Assembly (NCBI GenBank): GCA_021780275.1
Contig: JAJXZC010000336.1
Coordinates: forward strand, 1 to 5,194
Length of the DNA: 5,194 nt
Direction: 5' to 3'
DNA from: Pseudomonadota bacterium
GTDB lineage: Bacteria; Pseudomonadota; Alphaproteobacteria; Parvibaculales; Parvibaculaceae
This document shows, one piece after another, positions 1-5,194 of this stretch (the first letter of the stretch is position 1; each line of letters opens with the position of its first letter). The position numbers were made by a program, and so were the translations under genes. The notes beneath the pieces are model-generated. The model ran no database searches. It saw only the letters and a program-made list of their open reading frames with translations, and was not told the DNA's origin.

Positions 1-382
1 GCGGCCCGGTGAGCAGCGCGTCCTCGCGGATCGGCTGCGGCGCGAATTTCGGATAGATGCAGGACGATCCGAGGAAGACAAGCCGGTCGACGCCGGCGCT
101 GTGCGCCTCATGGATGACATTGGCTTCGATGACGAGATTGTCGCGCAGGAACTCGGCCGGATAGGTGTCGTTCGCCAATATGCCGCCGACTTTGGCCGCG
201 GCAAGGATGATCGCATCGGGCTTCTGCTTTTCCAGAAAAGCGCGAACGGCGCCCGCCTCGCGCAGATCGACCTGCGCACGCGAGGCGGTCAGAATATCGA
301 CGTTCTCGGATCCGAGCCGCCGCACCAGGGCGGAGCCGACCATACCGCGATGGCCCGCAACGAAGATGCGTAATGGCTGCAT
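1..382 (-). CDS. fcl: GDP-L-fucose synthase (GDP-4-keto-6-deoxy-D-mannose 3,5-epimerase/4-reductase), N-terminal 127 residues, cut by window edge
   Basis: This cytosolic short-chain dehydrogenase/reductase-type enzyme epimerises and reduces GDP-4-keto-6-deoxy-mannose to GDP-L-fucose with NADPH. Reading the minus strand from the ATG at 382 gives a protein beginning [18 protein letters not shown]. It has the Rossmann GxxGxxG at residues 10-16, the family block [11 protein letters not shown] near 61-71, and LGSSCIYPK at 104-112. In that block Ser107 falls at the number of the catalytic Ser of the E. coli enzyme. The last readable residues are LLTGP, so the YxxxK catalytic pair and the substrate domain lie outside the window. 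A GGGGAG lies 11 nt upstream of the ATG. The gene starts 26 bp after the gmd stop on the same strand, so the two are almost certainly co-transcribed and catalyse consecutive steps. Identity is secure from the motifs and the partner gene; only completeness is unknown. Confidence 0.95.
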   Translation of the reverse strand, partial: MQPLRIFVAGHRGMVGSALVRRLGSENVDILTASRAQVDLREAGAVRAFLEKQKPDAIILAAAKVGGILANDTYPAEFLRDNLVIEANVIHEAHSAGVDRLVFLGSSCIYPKFAPQPIREDALLTGP

Positions 383-408
383 GCGTGAACCCGCTCCCCG
401 TGTAGGCC

Positions 409-1467
409 TTATATATGGCCGCGCTTCTTCATTTGAACGCGGTCGCTCGCGACCATTTCCTTGACCAGCTCAGGAAAGGTCGTCTTGTGGACCCAGCCGA
501 GTTTGGCCCGCGCCTTGGAGGAATCCCCAAGCAGAAAATCGACCTCCGTCGGGCGGAAATATTCCGGGTCGATCTCGACCAAGACTCTGCCCGTCTTGCG
601 GTCGAACCCCTGCTCCTCGACGCCGCTGCCGCGCCAGGCGATCTCGATGCCGACCTCTCCGAAAGCGCACTCGACGAATTCGCGCACCGAATGCGCCTCG
701 CCCGTCGAGAGCACATAATCGTCCGGCTGCGTTTGCTGCAGGATCCGCCACATGCCCTCGACATAATCGCGCGCATGGCCCCAGTCGCGTTTGGCGTCGA
801 GATTGCCGAGGTAGAGCTTGTCCTGGAGGCCGAGCTCAATTGCCGCCACGGCGCGGGTGATCTTGCGGGTGACGAAGGTCTCGGCCCGGGTCGGCCCTTC
901 GTGGTTGAAGAGAATACCGTTCGAGGCGTGCATGCCGTAGGCCTCGCGGTAATTGATCGTGATCCAATAGCCATAGAGCTTGGCAGCGCCATAGGGCGAG
1001 CGCGGATAGAACGGCGTCTGCTCGTTCTGCGGCACGGCCTGCACTTTGCCGTAAAGCTCCGATGTCGAGGCCTGATAGAAGCGCGTCTTGCCGGTCAGCT
1101 TGAGGATGCGGATCGCCTCCAGCAGGCGCAGCGTGCCGAGCGCGTCGGAATTGGCGGTATATTCCGGCGTCTCAAAGCTTACCTGCACGTGGCTCTGGGC
1201 GGCGAGATTATAAATTTCGTCCGGCTGGACCTCCTGGACGATGCGGATCAGATTGGTGGCATCGGTCATGTCGCCATACGACATGAAGAAACGAACACCC
1301 GGCTCGTGCGGATCGCGATAGAGATGATCGACACGTTCGGTATTGATCAGCGACGCGCGGCGCTTGATGCCATGGACGATATAGCCTTTGTTGAGCAGGA
1401 GTTCGGCGAGGAGTGCGCCGTCCTGCCCGGTCACGCCGGTGATGAGAGCAACTTTGGGATCTGACAT
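409..1467 (-). CDS. gmd: GDP-mannose 4,6-dehydratase
   Basis: Converts GDP-D-mannose to GDP-4-keto-6-deoxy-D-mannose, the committed step to GDP-fucose, GDP-rhamnose and related sugars. The 352-residue product has the usual family length. It shows the NADP-binding GVTGQDG at residues 11-17, the downstream NLAAQSHV at 87-94, and the catalytic set STSELYG at 134-140 (Thr135, Glu137) with SPYGAAK at 157-163 (Tyr159, Lys163). It also has FVTRKITRA at 198-206 and the C-terminal blocks [14 protein letters not shown] and [10 protein letters not shown] chose the ATG at 1467 because the family begins directly with the KVALITG strand and a GGAAG lies 4 nt upstream. The in-frame ATG at 1503 adds 12 unconserved residues and has no ribosome site. 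One oddity is that residues 188-197 read [10 protein letters not shown], where the common form is NHESPRRGET. It is the first gene of the gmd-fcl operon. No clear promoter is visible in the 137 bp upstream. Confidence 0.97.
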   Translation of the reverse strand: MSDPKVALITGVTGQDGALLAELLLNKGYIVHGIKRRASLINTERVDHLYRDPHEPGVRFFMSYGDMTDATNLIRIVQEVQPDEIYNLAAQSHVQVSFETPEYTANSDALGTLRLLEAIRILKLTGKTRFYQASTSELYGKVQAVPQNEQTPFYPRSPYGAAKLYGYWITINYREAYGMHASNGILFNHEGPTRAETFVTRKITRAVAAIELGLQDKLYLGNLDAKRDWGHARDYVEGMWRILQQTQPDDYVLSTGEAHSVREFVECAFGEVGIEIAWRGSGVEEQGFDRKTGRVLVEIDPEYFRPTEVDFLLGDSSKARAKLGWVHKTTFPELVKEMVASDRVQMKKRGHI

Positions 1468-1604
1468 GAGGCTTCCGCGAAAATCCGATTGAGCGACCGG
1501 CATGAATCATGCGGCCGGCTGCTCTAGCGCGAAATGTCCGCTCTGGCCATGGGCGCGCCGGCCGGCATCCCACCGGCGCAGATAAACCGTTGAAATGGGC
1601 TAAC

Positions 1605-2351
1605 TTATGGCTTCAGATAATCGTGGAGGACGCGGCCGTAGGGCAGGCTCAGATCGGCGATGAAGTGATGCGCGCCGACAATGTGGCGCACCGGGAAATC
1701 GCCAACCGGCGCATTGACGTGCGACACGAGATGCAGCCGCGCCGGGCCGAGCCATGAGCCTTTCACCGTAATATCGCTGAGATTATAGGCGACGAGCTGG
1801 CAGATGCCGTGTCCGCCGTCGACGCCGGGAATGATCTTCAGATTGACCTGCGTCTTGGTGAGGATCGCCGTCGTGCGCTCACCGTTGCCGGCCATCGACT
1901 CGTGCTTATAGCCCATTGTGCCGAGGGCCACGAGTTGTTCGCCGTAATGCAGCGTGCCGGTCAGCGTGTCCTTGATGATCTTGAGCTTGGGATGCGCGTA
2001 TTTCTTTGGAAAGCCCCAGATTTCGCGGCCGCCGGCGATCGGCGGATCATCATCGAGATACATCTGGCTGACGAAATTCACCTCCTCGCCCTGAAATTTG
2101 CAGGGGATCACGAGGCCGCTTTCGGTGTAGCTGCCGAAGCCGGAGGAATCCGGCATGTTGATCCACTCATAGCTGACGAGCGGCTTGTCGAGCGGCTCGA
2201 GCGGTTCGGGCAATTGGTGGCGGATGACGTCCGGATCGGTCTCGTAAGTGATGACCATATATTCACGATTGATGAAGCGGTACGGCCCCTTCGGATAGCT
2301 CGGCCCGGCGAGCGGCATGGACGGCAATTGCAGGATGTCTTCGGCGCGCAT
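1605..2351 (-). CDS. adc: Acetoacetate decarboxylase
   Basis: Decarboxylates acetoacetate to acetone and CO2 through a Schiff base on lysine; cytosolic. The 248-residue product matches the usual length of about 245. The signature REIWGFPKK spans residues 109-117 and carries the adjacent lysine pair Lys116-Lys117, equivalent to the Schiff-base Lys115 and pKa-lowering Lys116 of the clostridial enzyme. Arg29, Glu62 and Glu77 fit the clostridial Arg29, Glu61 and Glu76. That favours a true decarboxylase over the aldolase/dehydratase members of the superfamily. The ATG at 2351 is chosen because GAGGA lies 7 nt upstream and the MRAEDIL start suits the family; the open frame extends to 2408 without conserved sequence. 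It is divergent from the patatin-like gene, with a perfect palindrome between them. Family knowledge suggests a role in ketone-body or polyhydroxybutyrate breakdown. The hydroxybutyrate dehydrogenase that often accompanies it is not in this window. Confidence 0.93.
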   Translation of the reverse strand: MRAEDILQLPSMPLAGPSYPKGPYRFINREYMVITYETDPDVIRHQLPEPLEPLDKPLVSYEWINMPDSSGFGSYTESGLVIPCKFQGEEVNFVSQMYLDDDPPIAGGREIWGFPKKYAHPKLKIIKDTLTGTLHYGEQLVALGTMGYKHESMAGNGERTTAILTKTQVNLKIIPGVDGGHGICQLVAYNLSDITVKGSWLGPARLHLVSHVNAPVGDFPVRHIVGAHHFIADLSLPYGRVLHDYLKP

Positions 2352-2441
2352 AGTCAAATCCTCATGCTTCGAAAGGGACGACAAAGCTGATGCCGCAGCG
2401 TAGGGCACTGCGCCGCTTCTGGCGATTGACCTTGAAAATGG

Positions 2442-2461
2442 TGTGACGCGGCCGCGTCACA
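2442..2461. promoter_or_regulatory. Perfect 20-bp palindrome, candidate operator between the divergent adc and patatin genes
   Basis: The two halves are TGTGACGCGG and CCGCGTCACA, an exact self-complement with no spacer; the match breaks at the next base pair on each side (G2441/T2462). The site lies 91 bp from the adc start and 47 bp from the phospholipase GTG. A -35-like TTGACC sits at 2426-2431, so on the plus strand the palindrome would cover the spacer and -10 area, as a repressor site might. No good -10 is visible, however. The spacing of TGTGA and TCACA is 10 bp, not the 6 bp of a CRP site. I see the symmetry directly; the operator role is inferred from position and exactness. Confidence 0.6.
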
Positions 2462-2483
2462 TTCCTGCAATCCCGCCTGCCTA

Positions 2484-2502
2484 GCCTCCCAAACAGGGAG
2501 GC
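2484..2502 (+). promoter_or_regulatory. Hairpin that sequesters the Shine-Dalgarno of the patatin-like gene
   Basis: GCCTCCC (2484-2490) and GGGAGGC (2496-2502) are perfectly complementary across a 5-nt AAACA loop. The ribosome-binding GGGAGG (2496-2501), 6 nt before the GTG start at 2508, lies wholly within the 3' arm. In the mRNA the site would therefore be paired unless something opens the stem. Upstream there are further GCCT copies (2475-2478 and 2479-2482) that could offer alternative pairing partners. The structure is visible directly; a role in translational control is inferred. Confidence 0.6.
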
Positions 2503-2507
2503 GGACC

Positions 2508-3698
2508 GTGGACGCAAAGACCCCTTTCCATACACCGAAACCTGAAAAATTCGCCACCGCGCCGGCCAAGGCCGGCGGCTGGCGTCCCGATCGTTGCGAC
2601 CAGATCGCTCTGATCTTTCAAGGCGGCGGCGCGCTTGGCGCCTATCAGGCCGGGGTCTACGAGGCGTTGCACGAGGCCAATATCGAGCCGGATTGGGTGA
2701 CGGGCGTCTCGATCGGCGCCATCAATGCCGCGATCATCGCCGGCAACCCCCGCGAAGAGCGGCTCGATAAGCTGCGCGCCTTCTGGCACAAGATCACCGA
2801 CCGGCACGTCTGGGCCTATACGCCGGACGGCGACATCTACCGCCGCGCCCGCAATGCGACGAGCGCGATGCTGACCATGACGCTCGGCCAGCCGGGATTC
2901 TTCAAGCCGCACGAGATCAATCCCTGGCTCAATGCCGCCGGTGCGAAAGCCGCGACGAGCTTTTATGATTCCGCGCCGCTTGCGGACACTTTGCGGGACT
3001 ATGTCGACTTTTCGCTGATAAACGACGGCAACACGCGCTTCGCCGTCGGCGCCGTGAACGTCCAGTCCGGTAATTTCATCTATTTCGACAATCGCAACGA
3101 AATCATTGGACCCGAGCACATTATGGCGTCGGGTGCGCTGCCGCCGGCGCTGCCGATGGTCAAGATCGGCACTGATTATTATTGGGACGGCGGCATCGTC
3201 TCAAACACGCCGCTGCAGCATTTGCTCGATCAGGACGATCTCCGCAACACGCTGGTGTTCCAGGTCGATCTCTTCTCGGCGCAAGGCCTATTGCCGCGCG
3301 ACATGGCCGACGTCCTCGGCCGCCACAAGGACATCATGTATTCCTCGCGCACCCGCTATAATACGGACATGTATCAGCGTCTGCGCATGTGGAAGAACCA
3401 TACCTATGAAGCATTGGCCAAAATGCCGGATCATCTGCTGAATGACGACGACCGGCGCCTGCGCGACGAGCTCGCCGACATGCCGGATATCACGATCCTG
3501 CATTTGATTTATCAACAGAAAGCCTATGAGGGCCATGCCAAGGATTACGACTTCTCCGGCACATCGATGCGTGAGCATTGGCAGAGCGGCTACGAAGATA
3601 CCAAACGCACCCTGATGCATCACGCCTGGCTGCAGATGCCCGAGAACGGGGTCGTCGTCCATGACGTGCATCGGCTGCGCGACTCCGAGCAGGGCTAG
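2508..3698 (+). CDS. Patatin-like phospholipase with DUF3734-type C-terminal region
   Basis: A serine lipid acyl hydrolase of the patatin family using a Ser-Asp dyad. Residues 33-50 hold the glycine-rich oxyanion loop (IALIFQGGGALGAYQAG, Gly39-Gly41). The nucleophile elbow GVSIG is at 66-70 (Ser68), and the DGG carrying the catalytic Asp is at 227-229 (Asp227, in YYWDGGIVSNTPL). Residues from about 290 to the end form the conserved tail seen in patatins carrying DUF3734, with a YQQKAYEGHAKDYDFS block. The product is 396 residues and has no signal peptide, so it is probably cytoplasmic or peripheral on membranes or lipid granules. The GTG start is supported by GGGAGG 6 nt upstream. It is divergent from adc across 156 bp and convergent with the thioesterase, 32 bp apart. 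Relatives often sit beside 3-hydroxybutyrate dehydrogenase genes, so a link to PHB or lipid turnover is likely, but the substrate cannot be read from sequence. Confidence 0.93.
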   Translation: MDAKTPFHTPKPEKFATAPAKAGGWRPDRCDQIALIFQGGGALGAYQAGVYEALHEANIEPDWVTGVSIGAINAAIIAGNPREERLDKLRAFWHKITDRHVWAYTPDGDIYRRARNATSAMLTMTLGQPGFFKPHEINPWLNAAGAKAATSFYDSAPLADTLRDYVDFSLINDGNTRFAVGAVNVQSGNFIYFDNRNEIIGPEHIMASGALPPALPMVKIGTDYYWDGGIVSNTPLQHLLDQDDLRNTLVFQVDLFSAQGLLPRDMADVLGRHKDIMYSSRTRYNTDMYQRLRMWKNHTYEALAKMPDHLLNDDDRRLRDELADMPDITILHLIYQQKAYEGHAKDYDFSGTSMREHWQSGYEDTKRTLMHHAWLQMPENGVVVHDVHRLRDSEQG

Positions 3699-3730
3699 GG
3701 AGATCGGCAGACCCGCCGGCTCCCGCCGCT

Positions 3731-4231
3731 TCAATCCGGCATGCCCACGTGGAGCTTGCGGTTGCGCTCGATGATCTCGGCGCGCATCTCCCGGCGCATC
3801 TTCCCCGCCTCGAACAGCCGGCGGTCGAGTTCCGTCTCGATCTTGAGCGGCGGCACTTCAGCGAGCTGTCCGTCGGGGTTTTTCGCCACCATCGTGAAAT
3901 AGCAGGAGATGACGTGGCGCGATTCTTTGGTCGTCAGATTCTCGGCGATGACCTTGATGCCGATCTCCATCGACGATTTGCCGACGTAATTGACATTCGC
4001 CTTGAAGGTCGCAAGTTCGCCGACCTGCATCGGTTCCCTGAAGATCACTTGGTCGAGCGAAGCGGTGACGACATAGCTTTTGCAGTAGCGTGCCGCGCAG
4101 GCATAGGCCACCTGGTCGAGGACTTTGAGAATGGCGCCGCCATGCACATGGCCGGAGAAATTGGCCATGTCCGGCGTCATCAGAAAGGTCATGAAAAGGG
4201 ATTTTTCTTGCGCGCTCATCGGTCTCGCCAT
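3731..4231 (-). CDS. Acyl-CoA thioesterase, hotdog fold (YciA/BACH-like)
   Basis: Hydrolyses acyl-CoA to free acid and CoA in the cytosol. The 166-residue product carries the family core MTPDMANFSGHVHGGAILK at residues 18-36 followed by LDQ, with Asn24 and Asp39 as the conserved active-site pair and the HGG turn between them. A second conserved strand set follows (VTASLDQVIFREPMQVGEL, about 55-73; SSMEIGIKV, 86-94), then CYFTMVA at 110-116. Residues about 120-166 form a charged helical tail beyond the minimal domain. I use the ATG at 4231 because a candidate promoter gives a transcript starting about 15 nt upstream. The ATG at 4222 (MSAQEKS) is equally plausible, and neither has a strong ribosome site. 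The open frame continues to 4438 but passes through a terminator hairpin and is not coding there. The gene is convergent with the phospholipase and could recycle CoA from acyl or hydroxyacyl substrates; chain-length preference is unknown. Confidence 0.9.
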   Translation of the reverse strand: MARPMSAQEKSLFMTFLMTPDMANFSGHVHGGAILKVLDQVAYACAARYCKSYVVTASLDQVIFREPMQVGELATFKANVNYVGKSSMEIGIKVIAENLTTKESRHVISCYFTMVAKNPDGQLAEVPPLKIETELDRRLFEAGKMRREMRAEIIERNRKLHVGMPD

Positions 4232-4252
4232 CGAAGAAATAGACTGTGGGCG

Positions 4253-4281
4253 GTCTAGAGCATCGGCGTGCCAAAACTCAA
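4253..4281 (-). promoter_or_regulatory. Candidate promoter of the thioesterase gene
   Basis: On the minus strand TTGAGT (4281-4276, preceded by C) and CTAGAC (4258-4253) are separated by 17 bp. This resembles the alphaproteobacterial CTTGAC / CTATAT housekeeping pattern. Transcription would begin near 4246, leaving a leader of about 15 nt before the ATG at 4231. It sits just downstream of the terminator of the preceding minus-strand gene, a sensible arrangement for an independent unit. Confidence 0.4.
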
Positions 4282-4318
4282 GCAGCCTTTCGGACGAAGC
4301 GTCGTGCTGGGCCACGAT

Positions 4319-4353
4319 AAAAAAGCTCCCGGCCGATTGCGGCGGCCGAGAGC
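4319..4353 (-). terminator. Strong intrinsic terminator for the minus-strand small gene
   Basis: Read on the minus strand, GCTCTCGGCCG (4353-4343) pairs with CGGCCGGGAGC (4335-4325) across a 7-nt loop. That is an 11-bp GC-rich stem with one G-T wobble, followed at once by six T (4324-4319) and then ATC. It lies about 110 nt after the stop of the 76-residue gene and upstream of the thioesterase promoter, so it separates the two minus-strand units. Confidence 0.85.
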
Positions 4354-4410
4354 AAGGTAGTCTGCACAGCAATCCCGCACGGCGCCCCTCGCCGCCGTAC
4401 GTCTTCCCAA

Positions 4411-4428
4411 AGCATCGCAACCGATGCT
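4411..4428 (-). other. 7-bp hairpin in the 3' UTR of the small gene
   Basis: AGCATCG (4411-4417) and CGATGCT (4422-4428) are perfectly complementary with a 4-nt loop. On the minus strand the stem is followed by TTGGGAAG, too short a T run for a good terminator. It lies 35 nt after the stop at 4463, ahead of the strong terminator. It could be a weak first terminator or a 3'-end stabilising element. Confidence 0.45.
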
Positions 4429-4462
4429 CACCACTCAAAGAGCTTGGGCCCTGCGCCTCAGC

Positions 4463-4693
4463 TCAATGCAGCCGATCCATCTGATCGAGTTCGGCCAGAA
4501 TCTTCCGGCGCGCGGCCATCCGCCGGTCCTCGAGCGCCACGAGCGCGACCTGCACACGCAGATCATGCGGTTCCTTCCAGGCGCCAAAAACATGCGAAAG
4601 ACGCTGCCGCTGCGCTTCAGCCATATCCGCTGCGGAGGTTACAACCTCCTGCAACGTTTGAAGAACCGTCAAGTTCGCTTTCGGGTCGATCAT
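4463..4693 (-). CDS. Small charged helical protein of unknown function (76 residues)
   Basis: I do not recognise this protein. The product starts MIDPKANLTVLQTLQEVV and is rich in Ala, Arg, Glu, Gln and Leu, with only three prolines. Residues about 7-33 and 44-74 look like amphipathic helices, the second with a strongly charged stretch (ALEDRRMAARRKILAELDQ) suitable for coiled-coil or nucleic-acid contact. A short WKEPHD linker at about 39-44 separates them, and there are no cysteines or membrane segments. Coding is supported by a good ribosome site, AGGGGG 6 nt before the ATG at 4693, by a strong intrinsic terminator downstream on the same strand, and by protein-like composition. The open frame extends upstream to 4909, but that part is cysteine-rich, irregular and runs through the intergenic region. 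It is divergent from the molbindin gene with 218 bp between; a functional link is not shown. Confidence 0.7.
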   Translation of the reverse strand: MIDPKANLTVLQTLQEVVTSAADMAEAQRQRLSHVFGAWKEPHDLRVQVALVALEDRRMAARRKILAELDQMDRLH

Positions 4694-4814
4694 GCTCCAC
4701 CCCCTGTCGTTGGTGGTGCCAAACACCGCATGATGAGGATAGGCACGAATCAGATGCACAGAGAACGCGCAAAGACTCGCACGGCAGCCGAAACGTGCGT
4801 TTTGCAGTATACCT

Positions 4815-4830
4815 GTTGCAAATTCGCAAC
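4815..4830. promoter_or_regulatory. Inverted repeat, candidate operator between the small gene and mop
   Basis: GTTGC (4815-4819) and GCAAC (4826-4830) flank AAATTC, giving 12 of 16 symmetric positions plus a symmetric AATT centre. The match extends to CCT/AGG (4812-4814 and 4832-4834) if one base (C4831) is bulged. A further TTGCA copy lies 14 bp upstream (4802-4806), and AAACG-TG-CGTTT at 4791-4802 is a second short inverted repeat. The cluster is roughly midway between the two divergent starts. It does not match the TATA-rich ModE box. The regulator is unknown. Confidence 0.4.
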
Positions 4831-4852
4831 CAGGGGTAAGCCGTGCGCGCGC

Positions 4853-4881
4853 TTCGCAAAGCCGGCGCGAAACGGTATTTT
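4853..4881 (+). promoter_or_regulatory. Candidate promoter of mop
   Basis: TTCGCA (4853-4858) and TATTTT (4876-4881) are 17 bp apart. Transcription from near 4888 would give a leader of about 24 nt containing the AAGGAG ribosome site (4898-4903). The -35 match is weak. If correct, the upstream in-frame GTG at 4843 is not transcribed and the inverted repeat at 4815-4830 would sit near -65, an activator-type position. Confidence 0.3.
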
Positions 4882-4911
4882 CTTGTTTGCCGCGCGCAAG
4901 GAGCCCCATCG

Positions 4912-5124
4912 ATGAAAATATCCGGACGCAATTTCATTCCCGGCACGGTCGTTGAGGTCAAAGAAGGCGCGACCACTGCGCATGTGCGCGTTGAGATCGC
5001 CGGTGGAACCATCCTGACGGCCTCCATCACCAACGAGGCCGTTGCCGAGCTTGGCCTGAAGAGGGGCGAGAAGGTCCACGCTTTGATCAAGGCCTCCGAC
5101 GTCATGATCGCCGTCGGCGACTGA
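4912..5124 (+). CDS. mop: Molbindin: single Mop/TOBE-domain molybdopterin-family (molybdate-binding) protein
   Basis: A 70-residue cytosolic protein made of one Mop domain. Members assemble as hexamers that bind several molybdate or tungstate ions and are thought to buffer or store molybdenum. The sequence follows the family pattern throughout: MKISGRNFIPGTVVEVKEGA at the start, a GG turn at residues 31-32 (EIAGGTIL), the helix-forming ITNEAVAELGL at 39-49, GEKVHALIKAS at 52-62, and the closing DVMIAV. The Ser-Ala-Arg-Asn of many relatives is SGRN here, a mild change. AAGGAG 8 nt upstream fixes the ATG at 4912. The in-frame GTG at 4843 would add 23 basic residues not typical of the family. 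The gene stands alone in this window; modABC or molybdoenzyme genes may lie beyond the right edge, but that is only a guess. It is divergent from the small unknown gene. Confidence 0.93.
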   Translation: MKISGRNFIPGTVVEVKEGATTAHVRVEIAGGTILTASITNEAVAELGLKRGEKVHALIKASDVMIAVGD

Positions 5125-5150
5125 GCCGGCCTTATCGTTCGAGCGTCGGC
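5125..5150 (+). terminator. Weak possible terminator after mop
   Basis: GCCGGC (5125-5130) can pair with GTCGGC (5145-5150) in a 6-bp stem with one G-T pair and a 14-nt loop. AACGGTTTTC follows, so the T run is short and displaced. It directly abuts the mop stop codon. The remaining bases to the window end show no supported gene. Confidence 0.25.
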
Positions 5151-5194
5151 AACGGTTTTCGAGGCTGAACTCAACCTGTGAGATGGGCGCCGCC

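Larger units (their letters stand above)
4258..4429. repeat. 9-bp inverted repeat pair flanking the terminator region
   Basis: GAGCATCGG at 4258-4266 is the exact reverse complement of CCGATGCTC at 4421-4429. The arms enclose about 154 bp of non-coding DNA including the intrinsic terminator. The right arm also takes part in a tighter local hairpin (4411-4428). The left flank CTAGAGCATCGG resembles dispersed intergenic repeats I associate with some Rhizobiales genomes, but this cannot be confirmed from one copy. Chance is possible. Confidence 0.3.

Noticed and set aside
415..1464. 349-codon open frame on the plus strand opposite gmd
   Set aside because: It is the antisense shadow of a clear gmd gene; long antisense frames are common at this GC content, and the translation shows no family motifs.
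1468..1503. Upstream in-frame ATG of gmd (12 extra residues)
   Set aside because: No Shine-Dalgarno before it, and the extension is not part of the conserved N-terminus.
1556..1578. Terminator after adc (CGCCGG / CCGGCG)
   Set aside because: A 6-bp stem with an 11-nt loop and no T tract on the minus strand; expected by chance in GC-rich DNA.
2442..2461. CRP/FNR binding site reading of the palindrome
   Set aside because: TGTGA and TCACA are present but separated by 10 bp of pure GC rather than the 6 bp required.
2481..3119. 212-codon minus-strand frame opposite the patatin-like gene
   Set aside because: Antisense shadow of a gene with intact patatin motifs; no ribosome site or recognisable domain.
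3699..3730. Bidirectional terminator between the convergent phospholipase and thioesterase genes
   Set aside because: The 32-bp gap is GC-rich but shows no convincing stem or T/A tract.
4232..4438. N-terminal extension of the thioesterase frame
   Set aside because: It crosses a strong terminator hairpin and a candidate promoter, and its translation is unlike the family start.
4843..4911. GTG start giving a 93-residue mop product
   Set aside because: Although AGGGG precedes it, the family starts at MKIS with an excellent AAGGAG at proper spacing, and a candidate promoter lies downstream of the GTG.
5183..5194. Start of another plus-strand gene (ATGGGCGCCGCC)
   Set aside because: Only four codons are visible and no well-placed ribosome site precedes it.

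Overview
The window is GC-rich and compact, with strong Shine-Dalgarno sites and no mobile elements, RNA genes or CRISPR. Codon use and the look of the proteins suggest an alphaproteobacterium, most likely Hyphomicrobiales (Rhizobiales). A Beijerinckiaceae/Methylocystaceae-like relative is possible, but that is an impression, not a measured result.

Layout. Positions 1-1467 (minus strand) hold a two-gene nucleotide-sugar operon, gmd then fcl. fcl runs off the left edge. Together they convert GDP-D-mannose through GDP-4-keto-6-deoxy-mannose to GDP-L-fucose for surface polysaccharide. Positions 1605-3698 hold a divergent pair: an acetoacetate decarboxylase (minus) and a patatin-like phospholipase with a DUF3734-type C-terminus (plus). 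The 156 bp between them contain a perfect 20-bp palindrome and, directly before the phospholipase GTG start, a 7-bp hairpin that buries the whole Shine-Dalgarno sequence. Positions 3731-4231 (minus) encode a hotdog-fold acyl-CoA thioesterase convergent with the phospholipase. A plausible promoter lies just upstream of it, and next comes a strong intrinsic terminator that belongs to the next gene. Positions 4463-4693 (minus) encode a 76-residue charged, helical protein I do not recognise. It is divergent from a molbindin-type molybdate-binding protein (4912-5124, plus), with a 218-bp intergenic region between them.

How the genes fit together. gmd and fcl form a clear pathway unit. The decarboxylase, phospholipase and thioesterase all act on acyl, lipid or ketone substrates. 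Genes of these kinds are often found near 3-hydroxybutyrate and PHB metabolism in alphaproteobacteria, so a role in polyhydroxybutyrate or ketone-body turnover is a reasonable inference, but no PHB gene lies in this window. The molbindin points to molybdenum homeostasis and is unrelated to its neighbours.

The coding content is mostly ordinary. I did not find a convincing new multi-gene system. The points most worth following are regulatory: the palindrome plus Shine-Dalgarno-masking hairpin of the phospholipase, and the inverted repeat between the unknown small gene and the molbindin gene.
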